NCBI GenBank assembly: GCA_017405115.1
Contig: JAFRBA010000031.1
Span: 1 to 22,986 of the forward strand
DNA length: 22,986 nucleotides
Direction of reading: 5' to 3'
Origin: Kiritimatiellia bacterium
Lineage (GTDB): Bacteria; Verrucomicrobiota; Kiritimatiellia; RFP12; UBA1067
Below the pieces are notes generated by a model. It worked only from the letters and a program-made list of their open reading frames with translations. It did not search any database and had not been told where the DNA came from. Both the position numbers and the translations under genes were made by a program. Below are positions 1 through 6,622 of the stretch, piece after piece. Each line of letters begins with the position of its first letter. Position 1 is the stretch's first letter.

Positions 1-9
1 AAGGTCTAA

Positions 10-24
10 AAGGGTCAGACCCTT
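10..24. repeat. Perfect 7-bp palindrome upstream of RAYT-like gene
   Basis: AAGGGTC-A-GACCCTT is a perfect inverted repeat with a single-base centre. It lies 64 bp upstream of a Y1/HUH-type gene. RAYT transposases are known to act on short imperfect palindromes (REPs) near their own gene, so this may be the cognate REP or an end of the element. Only one copy is visible in the window, so that role is inferred. Confidence 0.55.
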
Positions 25-26
25 CC

Positions 27-54
27 GTATATGCTTTACTGTATATGCTTGACT
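27..54. repeat. Two 14-bp direct repeats (13/14 identical)
   Basis: The 14-mer starting GTATATGCTT occurs at 27-40 and again at 41-54 with one mismatch. The second copy ends in the putative -35 hexamer TTGACT of the downstream gene. The repeat could be a binding site for the RAYT-like protein or a regulator. No second locus is available for comparison. Confidence 0.5.
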
Positions 55-78
55 TTGGCGCGGCGGATGTGGTAGACT
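49..78 (+). promoter_or_regulatory. Putative sigma70 promoter of RAYT-like gene
   Basis: TTGACT (49-54) and TAGACT (73-78) are separated by 18 bp, with TGG just before the -10 box giving an extended -10. The -10 ends 10 nt before the ATG at 89, so the transcript would have a leader of only a few bases and no Shine-Dalgarno site. The 18-bp spacer recurs in five other promoters here. Confidence 0.5.
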
Positions 79-88
79 ACGCTGCGCC

Positions 89-784
89 ATGAGGAGGAAA
101 AGGATCGTTCAGGCCGGCAAGTGCTACCACCTGGTGTCGAGGGTGGCGCACAAGGCGTTCTTCTTCGACGACGAGGAGAAGGACCGGTTCGTCGACCTTC
201 TGATGCGCGTCGAGTTCTTCTGCTGCGTTAAGGTCCTTGCCTATTGCTGCATGTCGAACCACATACACGTTTTCATCTTCCTCGAGGAGGGGCGTGAGAT
301 GTCCGAGGACGAGATCCTCGCGAGGGTGAACGCGCTCTACCGCCGGAGCGAGATAGTCAAGCTGCACAAGGCGGCGATCCGCGCGAGGATCGGAGAAATA
401 GACGAAGCGGCTGCGGGCGGAGGGATAGTGGACTGGCTGTTCGGCATGTTCGGGTCCGGGAAGGGGAAGAAGGCGGAGCGGGAGAAGGAGATGCAGAAGG
501 ACCCCTCGGAACTTGCGGAGAAGTATCCGATGCCGCAGAAGTACGAACTTGCTCTTGAGGATGGGAATGGCGAGACGGCGAAAAGGCTGCTGGCGTTGCT
601 CGCGTCGGGCGAGAGGAGCAGGAGCGAGATAGCGGCGGAGCTGGGGGTCTCGAGTCAGCCCTGGCTTTCGGCGTCGTACCTGAATCCGCTGATGAAGCAG
701 GGGTACATCGCGCAGACATTGCCGCAGAATCCGCCCTGGTCTTTCGAATGCGATTATAATCGTCAATTTCCCAGAACCCGTTAG
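89..784 (+). CDS. RAYT-like (Y1/HUH transposase N-terminus) protein with divergent C-terminal winged helix
   Basis: 231 aa. Residues 10-66 match the start of REP-associated tyrosine transposases: YHLVSRV, then FFFDDEEKDRF, then AYCCMSNHIHVF with the metal-binding HxH at H58/H60. In the family this is followed by a helix with the catalytic tyrosine and a conserved Arg/Trp-rich stretch. Those are not recognisable here. The segment from about 107 to 160 is instead Gly/Lys/Glu-rich and unlike anything I recognise. Residues 163-215 look like a winged helix-turn-helix (LLALLASGERSRSEIAAELG, then YLNPLMKQGYI) of the kind found at the C-terminus of Fic/AlbA-type proteins. It is either a rearranged, catalytically dead RAYT or a repurposed DNA-binding protein. 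There is no Shine-Dalgarno site. An AGGAGG just inside the ORF merely encodes Arg-Arg. Confidence 0.65.
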   Translation: MRRKRIVQAGKCYHLVSRVAHKAFFFDDEEKDRFVDLLMRVEFFCCVKVLAYCCMSNHIHVFIFLEEGREMSEDEILARVNALYRRSEIVKLHKAAIRARIGEIDEAAAGGGIVDWLFGMFGSGKGKKAEREKEMQKDPSELAEKYPMPQKYELALEDGNGETAKRLLALLASGERSRSEIAAELGVSSQPWLSASYLNPLMKQGYIAQTLPQNPPWSFECDYNRQFPRTR

Positions 785-825
785 CCGCGCGTCAGATGCA
801 CCGAAACCAACCTCAGGGTATTATA

Positions 826-834
826 TGGTATAAT
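826..834 (+). promoter_or_regulatory. Extended -10 promoter of folD
   Basis: TGGTATAAT is a perfect extended -10 element. No good -35 hexamer is seen 17-18 bp upstream. The -10 ends 8 nt before the folD ATG, placing the transcription start at or next to the start codon, so the mRNA is probably leaderless. Confidence 0.65.
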
Positions 835-842
835 ATCCCGCG

Positions 843-1709
843 ATGAAGACAATAGACGGAAGGGAGCTTGCGCGGAAGACGCGGGCGGAAATCGCGGCGG
901 GCGTCGCGGCGCTGAAGGCGGAGAGGGGCGTGACGCCGGGGCTCGCGGTCATCCTCGTCGGCGACAACCCCGCGAGCGTGAGCTACGTTACCGCGAAGGA
1001 GAAGGCGTGCGCCGAGGCCGGCATGGCGTCCAGGGAGATCAGGCTCTCCGCCGACGCCGGCGAGGGCGTGCTGCTCTCGCACATCGCCGCGCTCAACGAA
1101 GACCCGGCGATCCACGGGATACTGGTGCAGCTGCCGCTTCCGAAGGGGTACGACGAGAAGAAGGTGATAGACGCGATCTCCCCTGAGAAGGACGTGGACG
1201 GCTTCACGCCAGTCAACGTCGGACGCATGCTGATCGGCGAGCGGTGCTTTCTCCCGTGCACGCCGCACGGCATAGTCAAGCTGATCGAGTTCGCGGGCAT
1301 CGACGTGCGCGGCAGGCATGCGGTGGTGATCGGCCGCTCCAACATCGTGGGCAAGCCGGTCGCCGCGCTTCTTTCAAGGAAGGGGACGGACGCGACGGTC
1401 ACGCTCTGCCACACCGGCACGCCGGACGTCGCCAGGTTCACGCGCGAGGCGGACATAGTGGTCGTCGCGACGGGCCGCCCCAACACCCTCACCGGCGACA
1501 TGCTCAAGCCTGGCGCCGTCGTGATCGACGTCGGAGTCAACCGCGTTCCCGACGCCTCCAGTGAGAGGGGCTACCGTCTCGTGGGCGACGCGGACTTCGA
1601 CTCCTGCGCGGCGGTTGCGTCCGCGATCACGCCCGTCCCGGGCGGCGTCGGGCCGATGACCATAACCATGCTTCTCTGGAACACGCTCGAAAGCGCCCGC
1701 ATGGTTTGA
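843..1709 (+). CDS. folD: Bifunctional methylenetetrahydrofolate dehydrogenase/methenyltetrahydrofolate cyclohydrolase
   Basis: 288 aa, the normal length for FolD. It interconverts 5,10-methylene-, 5,10-methenyl- and 10-formyl-tetrahydrofolate in the cytoplasm, with NADP+, for purine and formyl-Met synthesis. Visible motifs: SYVTAKEKAC with the catalytic Tyr48 and Lys52, VQLPLP, DVDGFTPVNVG, PCTPHGIVKLIE, the Rossmann signature GRSNIVGKPVAALL, ADIVVVATGRP, VVIDVGVN and the C-terminal TPVPGGVGPMTITMLL. All family hallmarks are intact. The ATG at 843 is chosen because it fits the first conserved residues. No Shine-Dalgarno is present, and the -10 box ends 8 nt upstream. It is monocistronic: the convergent regulator gene ends 7 bp downstream, leaving no room for a terminator between the two genes. 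Confidence 0.97.
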   Translation: MKTIDGRELARKTRAEIAAGVAALKAERGVTPGLAVILVGDNPASVSYVTAKEKACAEAGMASREIRLSADAGEGVLLSHIAALNEDPAIHGILVQLPLPKGYDEKKVIDAISPEKDVDGFTPVNVGRMLIGERCFLPCTPHGIVKLIEFAGIDVRGRHAVVIGRSNIVGKPVAALLSRKGTDATVTLCHTGTPDVARFTREADIVVVATGRPNTLTGDMLKPGAVVIDVGVNRVPDASSERGYRLVGDADFDSCAAVASAITPVPGGVGPMTITMLLWNTLESARMV

Positions 1710-1716
1710 CGTTGGG

Positions 1717-2871
1717 CTACGCGCGACGCCACTCCCGCATCGAAACCGACGAGCTGCTCTGCCGGCGGTATTCGCGCGGCGTCATCTTGGTATCGGAGCG
1801 GAAGGTGTTTGCGAGGTGGGACGGGGTGCAGAAGCCGGCTGCTGCTGCGATCTCCGACACGGATTTACCGGTGTTGCGCAGGAGGAGCTTCGCCAGCGCA
1901 AGCCGCTGCCGCTTGACTTCCTCGCCTACGGACCTGTTCAGGTCTGCGCGGAAACGCTTGTCGAGCACGTTCCGGCTGACATTCAACGCGTCGGCGATCT
2001 GCGCCGCGCCTAACGGCGTCGAGATGTGCGCGGCGATGTAGTCAAGGGCATTCTTTACGAGCGGATCTGACGAGGCCATGATGTCGGTGGAACGGCGGAG
2101 GCATATTCCGTTCGGAGGAATCAGGACGGGTTCTTTCGGCGGACGTCCGCCGTCCATCAGCCGGTCGAGCATGGCCGCAGCCTCGTATCCGCCGCGCTCG
2201 AGGTCCTGGTCGATGGACGAGAGCGGCACGGACTGGTTCTCGCAGATGATGGGGTCGTTGCCGATCGACAGTATCGCCAGCTCTTCGGGGACCGAGACGC
2301 CTATGCGCTCCGCCGCGTCGAGAAGCCTCGCGGCGTCAGCCTCGTCGTAGGTGAGCGCGGCGACCGGCTTCGGCGCCTCCTTCAGCGTCTTCGCCATCCA
2401 GCGCATGAACGCGCCCCAGTCGTTGCGGCGCGACTTGGGCAGGAAGTCCTCGACCACCCATTTCGCCGCCGGATAGCGTTCCGTGAGACCTCGGTAGCGC
2501 AGGCTGTGGACGTTTCCCCATCCCGTCGAGAACCAGGCGACATTGCGGAAGTTCCGCTCTTCGAAGTGCTGCGCCGCGAGGCGCCCGATTCCGATGTGGT
2601 CGCTCGTGACCCGGGCGACGTGTATGTCGGGTCTGCTCATCGTCACGTCGACGACCGGTATCCCGCGCTTCATGAGCGCGCGCACTGCGGCGACCGACGC
2701 CTCGTCGGACCTCAGCGCGGTGACGATGCCGTCCCCGTTCCACGCGAGCGGACGGTGCCCGAGGCGGTCCTGTATCATCAGGTGCCAGCCGTGCTCGCGC
2801 GCGTAGCGGGCGATGCCTGCGATGCGCGCGGCGCTCACGGGCGAAATCATCACCAGAACCTTTCTCTTCAT
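1717..2871 (-). CDS. XylR-type transcriptional regulator (LacI-like sugar-binding domain plus AraC HTH)
   Basis: 384 aa from the ATG at 2871, close to E. coli XylR length. Residues 1-260 form a periplasmic-binding-protein/LacI-like sensor (VLVMISPVSAARIAGIARYA, GIPVVDVTMSRPD, TSDHIGIGRLAAQHF, LAILSIGNDPIICE, PLSSIDQD). The last ~100 residues are an AraC-type double helix-turn-helix (IADALNVSRNVLDKRFR, then VSEIAAAAGFCTPSHLANTF and TPREYRR). It probably binds a sugar and DNA direct repeats, activating the divergent cluster. An upstream in-frame extension to 2949 is rejected because it would run through the gene's own promoter and an operator. The ATG lies 9 nt from the -10 box with no ribosome binding site, so the mRNA is likely leaderless. 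The effector cannot be read from sequence. Confidence 0.9.
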   Translation of the reverse strand: MKRKVLVMISPVSAARIAGIARYAREHGWHLMIQDRLGHRPLAWNGDGIVTALRSDEASVAAVRALMKRGIPVVDVTMSRPDIHVARVTSDHIGIGRLAAQHFEERNFRNVAWFSTGWGNVHSLRYRGLTERYPAAKWVVEDFLPKSRRNDWGAFMRWMAKTLKEAPKPVAALTYDEADAARLLDAAERIGVSVPEELAILSIGNDPIICENQSVPLSSIDQDLERGGYEAAAMLDRLMDGGRPPKEPVLIPPNGICLRRSTDIMASSDPLVKNALDYIAAHISTPLGAAQIADALNVSRNVLDKRFRADLNRSVGEEVKRQRLALAKLLLRNTGKSVSEIAAAAGFCTPSHLANTFRSDTKMTPREYRRQSSSSVSMREWRRA

Positions 2872-2880
2872 CTCGTGGCA

Positions 2881-2910
2881 AGTATACCACATTAACGCGG
2901 GACAATGCAA
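2881..2910 (-). promoter_or_regulatory. Promoter of the XylR-type regulator gene
   Basis: On the minus strand TTGCAT (2910-2905) and TATACT (2886-2881) are spaced by 18 bp, with TGG giving an extended -10. The -10 ends 9 nt before the ATG at 2871. An ATGCAA on the plus strand coincides with this -35 and matches the core of the two operator repeats nearby, which would allow autoregulation. Confidence 0.6.
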
Positions 2911-2926
2911 TAACGGCGTTGGCTGA

Positions 2927-2956
2927 AATATGCAAGTTACGGATGCCAATATGCAA
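2927..2956 (+). promoter_or_regulatory. Putative AraC/XylR operator: two AATATGCAA direct repeats
   Basis: AATATGCAA occurs at 2927-2935 and 2948-2956, exactly 21 bp apart (two helical turns). The second copy directly abuts the -35 box (2957-2962) of the divergent cluster promoter. AraC-family activators bind tandem direct half-sites about 21 bp apart next to -35, so this is the expected geometry for activation. A third, shorter match (ATGCAA, 2905-2910) overlaps the regulator's own -35. Confidence 0.65.
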
Positions 2957-2986
2957 TTGCGTGTTGATGGGCGGATATGCTATCCT
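2957..2986 (+). promoter_or_regulatory. Promoter of the glycan-utilisation-like cluster
   Basis: TTGCGT (2957-2962), 18-bp spacer, TATCCT (2981-2986) with TGC just upstream (extended -10). Both hexamers are weak, as expected for an activator-dependent promoter. It is followed by a short leader with AAGGAG (3008-3013) ahead of the ATG at 3024. It may drive six co-directional genes to 12899. Confidence 0.55.
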
Positions 2987-3023
2987 ACAAGCACACATGA
3001 ATTCCACAAGGAGACAATCGATC

Positions 3024-4094
3024 ATGGAGAAGCGGACAGAGATCGGACGACGGGAGTTCATCGGCGCGGCGGCGCTTGCGGCTGGTGGCATGCTGACGGG
3101 GCGGGGCGCGGTTTTGCCTCCGGCCGGCAGAGACGGCCTCATCTGGGCGGCGTTGCTGCACATGGGCACGAACATGTGGAGCGACCAGCCCGTCAGCTCA
3201 TGGGGACCCTACAAGGGCGAAGACCTGAAGCTCGTGTGCCAGGCGGATCATGTGCGCTTCGACGAGGCGGTGTGGCGCACGGTGACAGACCGCATGGTGA
3301 AGGTGGGCATGAACATGGTCGTCATCGACCTCGGCGAGGCGATCCAGTATCCCAGCCATCCCGAGCTGTGGGTGAAGGGCAGCTGGGAGATCGAGCGGTT
3401 CCGCAAGGAGCTGGCGCGGCTCCGGGCGATGGGGCTGGAGCCGATTCCCAAGATGAACTTCTCCGCCGCGCATGACGTGTGGCTCAAGAAGTACGAGCGC
3501 ATGCTCTCCACAAAGCCGTACTATCAGGTCTGCTCCGACCTCATCCGGGACGTCTGCGAGATATTCGACCATCCGCGCTTCCTGCACCTTGGATACGACG
3601 AGGAGACGGTGGGGCATCAGAGCAAATACCTCTACTGCACCGTACGCCAGGGAGACCTGTGGTGGAATGACTTCCTGTGGTTCGTGAAGGAGACGGAGAA
3701 GACGGGGATGCGTCCGTGGATCTGGAGCGACTACGTCTGGCACCACCCCGATCTGTTCTTCAGCCGCATGCCGCGGAGCGTTCTGCAGTCCAACTGGTAC
3801 TACGGCAGCCTGTTCAGCGAGGACAAGCTGAAGGCGGCGGGCAAGGAGGGGTACGGCAAGTACGTCAGGGCCTACGAGCTGCTCGACAAGGCGGGCTTTG
3901 ACCAGGTGCCGACTGGGTCGAACTGGAGCCATGACGACAACTTCGCGGGCACGGTGGACTACTGCCGGGGTGTCTGTGCGCCCGACCGGCTGAAGGGCTT
4001 CATGATGGCACCGTGGTTCTTCACGCTGCCCGGATGGGAGAAGAAGCTCCTTGAGGGCATTGACCAGGTTGGGGCGGAGATTAAGAAGGGGTAG
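3024..4094 (+). CDS. Tat-exported glycoside hydrolase-like TIM-barrel protein
   Basis: 356 aa. The leader has a twin-arginine motif (GRREFIG, R9/R10) followed by an Ala/Gly-rich h-region, so export in folded form is predicted. The body reads like a GH20-related TIM barrel: VGMNMVVIDLGEAIQYP, MGLEPIPKMNFS, then FLHLGYDEET, where H188 and D192-E193 sit as in the GH20 HxGxDE catalytic motif. Next come MRPWIWSDYVW and a C-terminal RLKGFMMAPW. I cannot assign a named family, and the substrate is unknown. The start at 3024 is chosen over 2997 because AAGGAG lies 10 nt upstream and the Tat motif follows directly. It is the first gene after the operator/promoter, and the metallophosphoesterase follows after 15 nt. 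The 3' part of a second copy survives at 12895-13062. Confidence 0.7.
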   Translation: MEKRTEIGRREFIGAAALAAGGMLTGRGAVLPPAGRDGLIWAALLHMGTNMWSDQPVSSWGPYKGEDLKLVCQADHVRFDEAVWRTVTDRMVKVGMNMVVIDLGEAIQYPSHPELWVKGSWEIERFRKELARLRAMGLEPIPKMNFSAAHDVWLKKYERMLSTKPYYQVCSDLIRDVCEIFDHPRFLHLGYDEETVGHQSKYLYCTVRQGDLWWNDFLWFVKETEKTGMRPWIWSDYVWHHPDLFFSRMPRSVLQSNWYYGSLFSEDKLKAAGKEGYGKYVRAYELLDKAGFDQVPTGSNWSHDDNFAGTVDYCRGVCAPDRLKGFMMAPWFFTLPGWEKKLLEGIDQVGAEIKKG

Positions 4095-4109
4095 AAGGTA
4101 GCATCAATC

Positions 4110-5135
4110 ATGCAGAAGGAAACTGAGATCGGACGACGGGAGTTCATCGGCGCGGGATTGGCGTCTCTGGCTGCGGGCAATCTGCTTGCCAAGCCGGCGG
4201 AGGACGAAGTGAAGTTCTGCGCGTTTGCGGACATCCACTACTACCCGGGCGTTTTCCCGCACGATACGCGCGAATGGCTGGAGCGCGTGCTGAATCGCGC
4301 GGAGAAATCAAAGGTCGATTTCATCATCCACATGGGCGACTTTACGCACACGCCCGTCAAGTGCAAGGACTACGTGGATTTCTACAACGACTTCCGCATC
4401 AAGACCTACCACACCATCGGCAACCACGACGATGACGGCAACAGCCACGAAGAGACGCTGGCGGCGTATCGTCTCTCGCGCGGCCACTACCACTTCGATC
4501 AGGGCGGCTTCCGCTTCATCGTAACGGATACCAACAACTGCCTTGTCGATGGCAAGTGGGTGCACTATTCGAACGGCAACTACTACGCCGTGGGGCGGAA
4601 AAGCGGAGGCTTGATCACACGCGTGCCGCCTGAACAGCTGGAGTGGCTGAAGGCGACCATCGAGAGTTCGCCGTATCCGTGCATCGTGACAAGCCACGCC
4701 AGCTACGAGCGGGAGGACGGCTCGCCAGACCGCGCCGCCGTGCGCAAGATCTTCGATGACGCGAATGCGAAGCATCCCGGACGCGTCCGGCTCGTGATCA
4801 ACGGCCACCACCACTGCGACCATGTGCGCATCCTGGAGAACATCGTCTACCTCGACCTCAACTCCGCAAGCTACGACTGGATGTCGAAGACGCACACGGC
4901 CTACCCCGAGGAAGACGTGAAGCGCTGGAAGCTCGCACGGCACGTGATCGCGTGGAACGATCCCGTGAGCGCCATCGTCACCATCAACCGCAACGGGCAT
5001 TTAAAGGTGGAGGGACAGCGAAGCGAGTTCTACCGCGGCGTTACGCCGGTGATGGCGGGTTTGCCGGCGACGAACGGGCGTCAGAACCGCCTTGTCACGC
5101 CGAACATTCAGTCTTTCGAGATGACGATTTCGTAA
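4110..5135 (+). CDS. Tat-exported calcineurin-like metallophosphoesterase
   Basis: 341 aa. The Tat leader GRREFIGAG is encoded by DNA identical over 31 bp to the leader of the preceding gene. All five metallophosphoesterase motifs are present: D41-I-H43, GD77, GNHD (N105-H106-D107), the TSH histidine, and GHHH (H233-H235). The protein should therefore bind two metals and hydrolyse phosphoesters outside the cytoplasm. The closest general type is the CpdA/purple-acid-phosphatase-like group. The actual substrate (sugar phosphate, nucleotide or phosphodiester) cannot be read. The GH-like gene lies 15 nt upstream and the dehydrogenase 29 nt downstream, indicating one operon. A paralogue is at 13841-14770. 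Confidence 0.85.
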   Translation: MQKETEIGRREFIGAGLASLAAGNLLAKPAEDEVKFCAFADIHYYPGVFPHDTREWLERVLNRAEKSKVDFIIHMGDFTHTPVKCKDYVDFYNDFRIKTYHTIGNHDDDGNSHEETLAAYRLSRGHYHFDQGGFRFIVTDTNNCLVDGKWVHYSNGNYYAVGRKSGGLITRVPPEQLEWLKATIESSPYPCIVTSHASYEREDGSPDRAAVRKIFDDANAKHPGRVRLVINGHHHCDHVRILENIVYLDLNSASYDWMSKTHTAYPEEDVKRWKLARHVIAWNDPVSAIVTINRNGHLKVEGQRSEFYRGVTPVMAGLPATNGRQNRLVTPNIQSFEMTIS

Positions 5136-5164
5136 ATACAGGCGCAAAAGGGAGACAGAGAAGC

Positions 5165-6571
5165 ATGAGAGCGAAAGCATGGAGGCTGTACGGCGCGAAG
5201 GACGCGCGTCTTGAGGACATAGAGCTCGAGGGCGCGGGCGAAGAGGGGATTGTCGTTGAGATCGTGACGAACACGATCTGCCTGAGCGACTACAAGGGCG
5301 CCACGCTAGGCACCGGGCACAAGCGCGTCCCGAAGGACATCGCGACACGGCCGACGATGTTCGGCCACGAGGTGTCGGGCATCGTGCGCGAGGTGGGCGC
5401 GAAGTGGAAGGCCCAGTTCCACGTCGGGCAGCGCGTCGGGCTTCAGCCTTCGCTGAACATCCCCGGCCACGAGCTGGAGACAGTCGGCTACGCCTGGCAC
5501 ACGATCGGCGGCGAGACTACGCATGTCTACCTTCCGTCCATCGTGATGGAGATGGGGTGCCTGCTGCCATATGACGGCGACGCGTTCTTCAAGTGCTCGC
5601 TCGCCGAGCCGATATCGTGCATAGTCTCCGGTTTCCGCACCAACTACCACAACGCCTTCTGCTCTCACGACCTCGAGGTCGGCATCGTAGACAAGGGCAC
5701 GATGCTCCTCATGGCCGGCTGCGGCGCGATGGGCCTTGGATGCATCGACATTGCCTGCCATACGCCGGAGAAGCGCCCGCGGCGCCTCGTCGTGACCGAC
5801 ATCGACGACGCGAGGCTTGCGCGCGCGGCGAAGATGTTTGGGATTGAGAGGTTGAAAGGTGGAGAGGTGGAGAAGTGGAATGGTGCAGTTTTGGCCAAAG
5901 GCGTCCTAAACGGAGTGGAGCTCGTCTTTGTCAACACGAGGGACGTCGCGGACCCCGTCTCCTTGCTCAAGTCCTTCAACCTTGTTGACGACGCACGCGC
6001 CGACAACCCGACTTCGACCGGCGGCGGCTATGACGACATCTTCCTGTTCGCCGCCGTTCCGGCGCTCATCACGCAGTGCTCGGACCTTCTTGGCTTCGGC
6101 GGATGCCTCAACTTCTTCGCGGGTCCCACCGACCAGCACCTGATGGCGAGCTTCAACTTCTACAACGTCCACTACCTGATGCACCACGTGGTCGCCAATT
6201 CCGGCGGCGACGTCAAGGACATGGCGGACTCCGTTGACTGGATAGGCAAGGGCTATCTTCACCCCGAGGTGATGATCACGCACGTGGGCGGACTCGACTC
6301 CGCGGCGGAGGCGACGTTCGACATGCTGAAGGTGCCGGGCGGGAAGCGCCTCGTCTATACGCACGTCAACATGCCGATGACCGCGATCTCCGACTTCGCC
6401 GAGAAGGGCAAGACCGATCCGTTCTACGCCGAGCTCGACCGCATCTGCTCCGCGAACAAGGGGCTTTGGTGCAAGGAGGCGGAGGACTACCTTCTCGCCA
6501 ACGCGCCGAAGGTCGAGATCGGCGAGCCGAAGGAACTTGTGAAAGAACGCATCATCCGCCTGGGCGAGTGA
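5165..6571 (+). CDS. Zinc-dependent MDR dehydrogenase, L-sorbose-1-phosphate reductase (SorE)-like
   Basis: 468 aa, with no export signal, so cytoplasmic. The N-terminal GroES-like half has NTICLSDYKG and FGHEVSGIVREVG (zinc-binding Cys and His-Glu). The Rossmann half has MLLMAGCGAMGLGCIDIA and RLVVTDIDDARLARA. Overall layout resembles SorE-type sugar-phosphate dehydrogenases, though the identity of the polyol or sugar is uncertain. The ATG at 5165 follows GGAG with 10 nt spacing. The much longer upstream reading is rejected because it overlaps the previous gene. An 8-bp-period purine-rich repeat (5841-5888) encodes roughly residues 226-241, in the loop after the nucleotide-binding fold. It is probably the intracellular step for a sugar released by the exported enzymes. 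Confidence 0.75.
   Translation: MRAKAWRLYGAKDARLEDIELEGAGEEGIVVEIVTNTICLSDYKGATLGTGHKRVPKDIATRPTMFGHEVSGIVREVGAKWKAQFHVGQRVGLQPSLNIPGHELETVGYAWHTIGGETTHVYLPSIVMEMGCLLPYDGDAFFKCSLAEPISCIVSGFRTNYHNAFCSHDLEVGIVDKGTMLLMAGCGAMGLGCIDIACHTPEKRPRRLVVTDIDDARLARAAKMFGIERLKGGEVEKWNGAVLAKGVLNGVELVFVNTRDVADPVSLLKSFNLVDDARADNPTSTGGGYDDIFLFAAVPALITQCSDLLGFGGCLNFFAGPTDQHLMASFNFYNVHYLMHHVVANSGGDVKDMADSVDWIGKGYLHPEVMITHVGGLDSAAEATFDMLKVPGGKRLVYTHVNMPMTAISDFAEKGKTDPFYAELDRICSANKGLWCKEAEDYLLANAPKVEIGEPKELVKERIIRLGE
5841..5888 (+). repeat. Octameric AGGTGGAG-type array inside the dehydrogenase gene
   Basis: Six consecutive 8-mers: GGATTGAG, AGGTTGAA, AGGTGGAG, AGGTGGAG, AAGTGGAA, TGGTGCAG. The total of 48 bp keeps the reading frame. 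It is purine-rich and unlike the GC-balanced codons on either side. It encodes a polar segment containing RLKGGEVEKWNG. The outer units are degenerate, so the array may be old. Confidence 0.55.
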
Positions 6572-6622
6572 AGAGAGCTTTAATCATGTAAAACAACCAA
6601 AAACAAGAAAGGGAGACAAGCG

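Noticed and set aside
1710..1716. Shared terminator between folD and the convergent regulator gene
   Set aside because: Only 7 bp separate the two stop codons, and no hairpin with T-run is visible on either side.
2336..3175. Minus-strand frame overlapping the regulator and the operator region
   Set aside because: It runs across the divergent promoters and has low-complexity Arg-rich content. The XylR-type frame in the same stretch has clear domains.
4952..5164. N-terminal extension of the dehydrogenase into the preceding gene
   Set aside because: The extension overlaps 184 bp of the phosphoesterase gene and has no homology-like sequence. The ATG at 5165 has a ribosome binding site.
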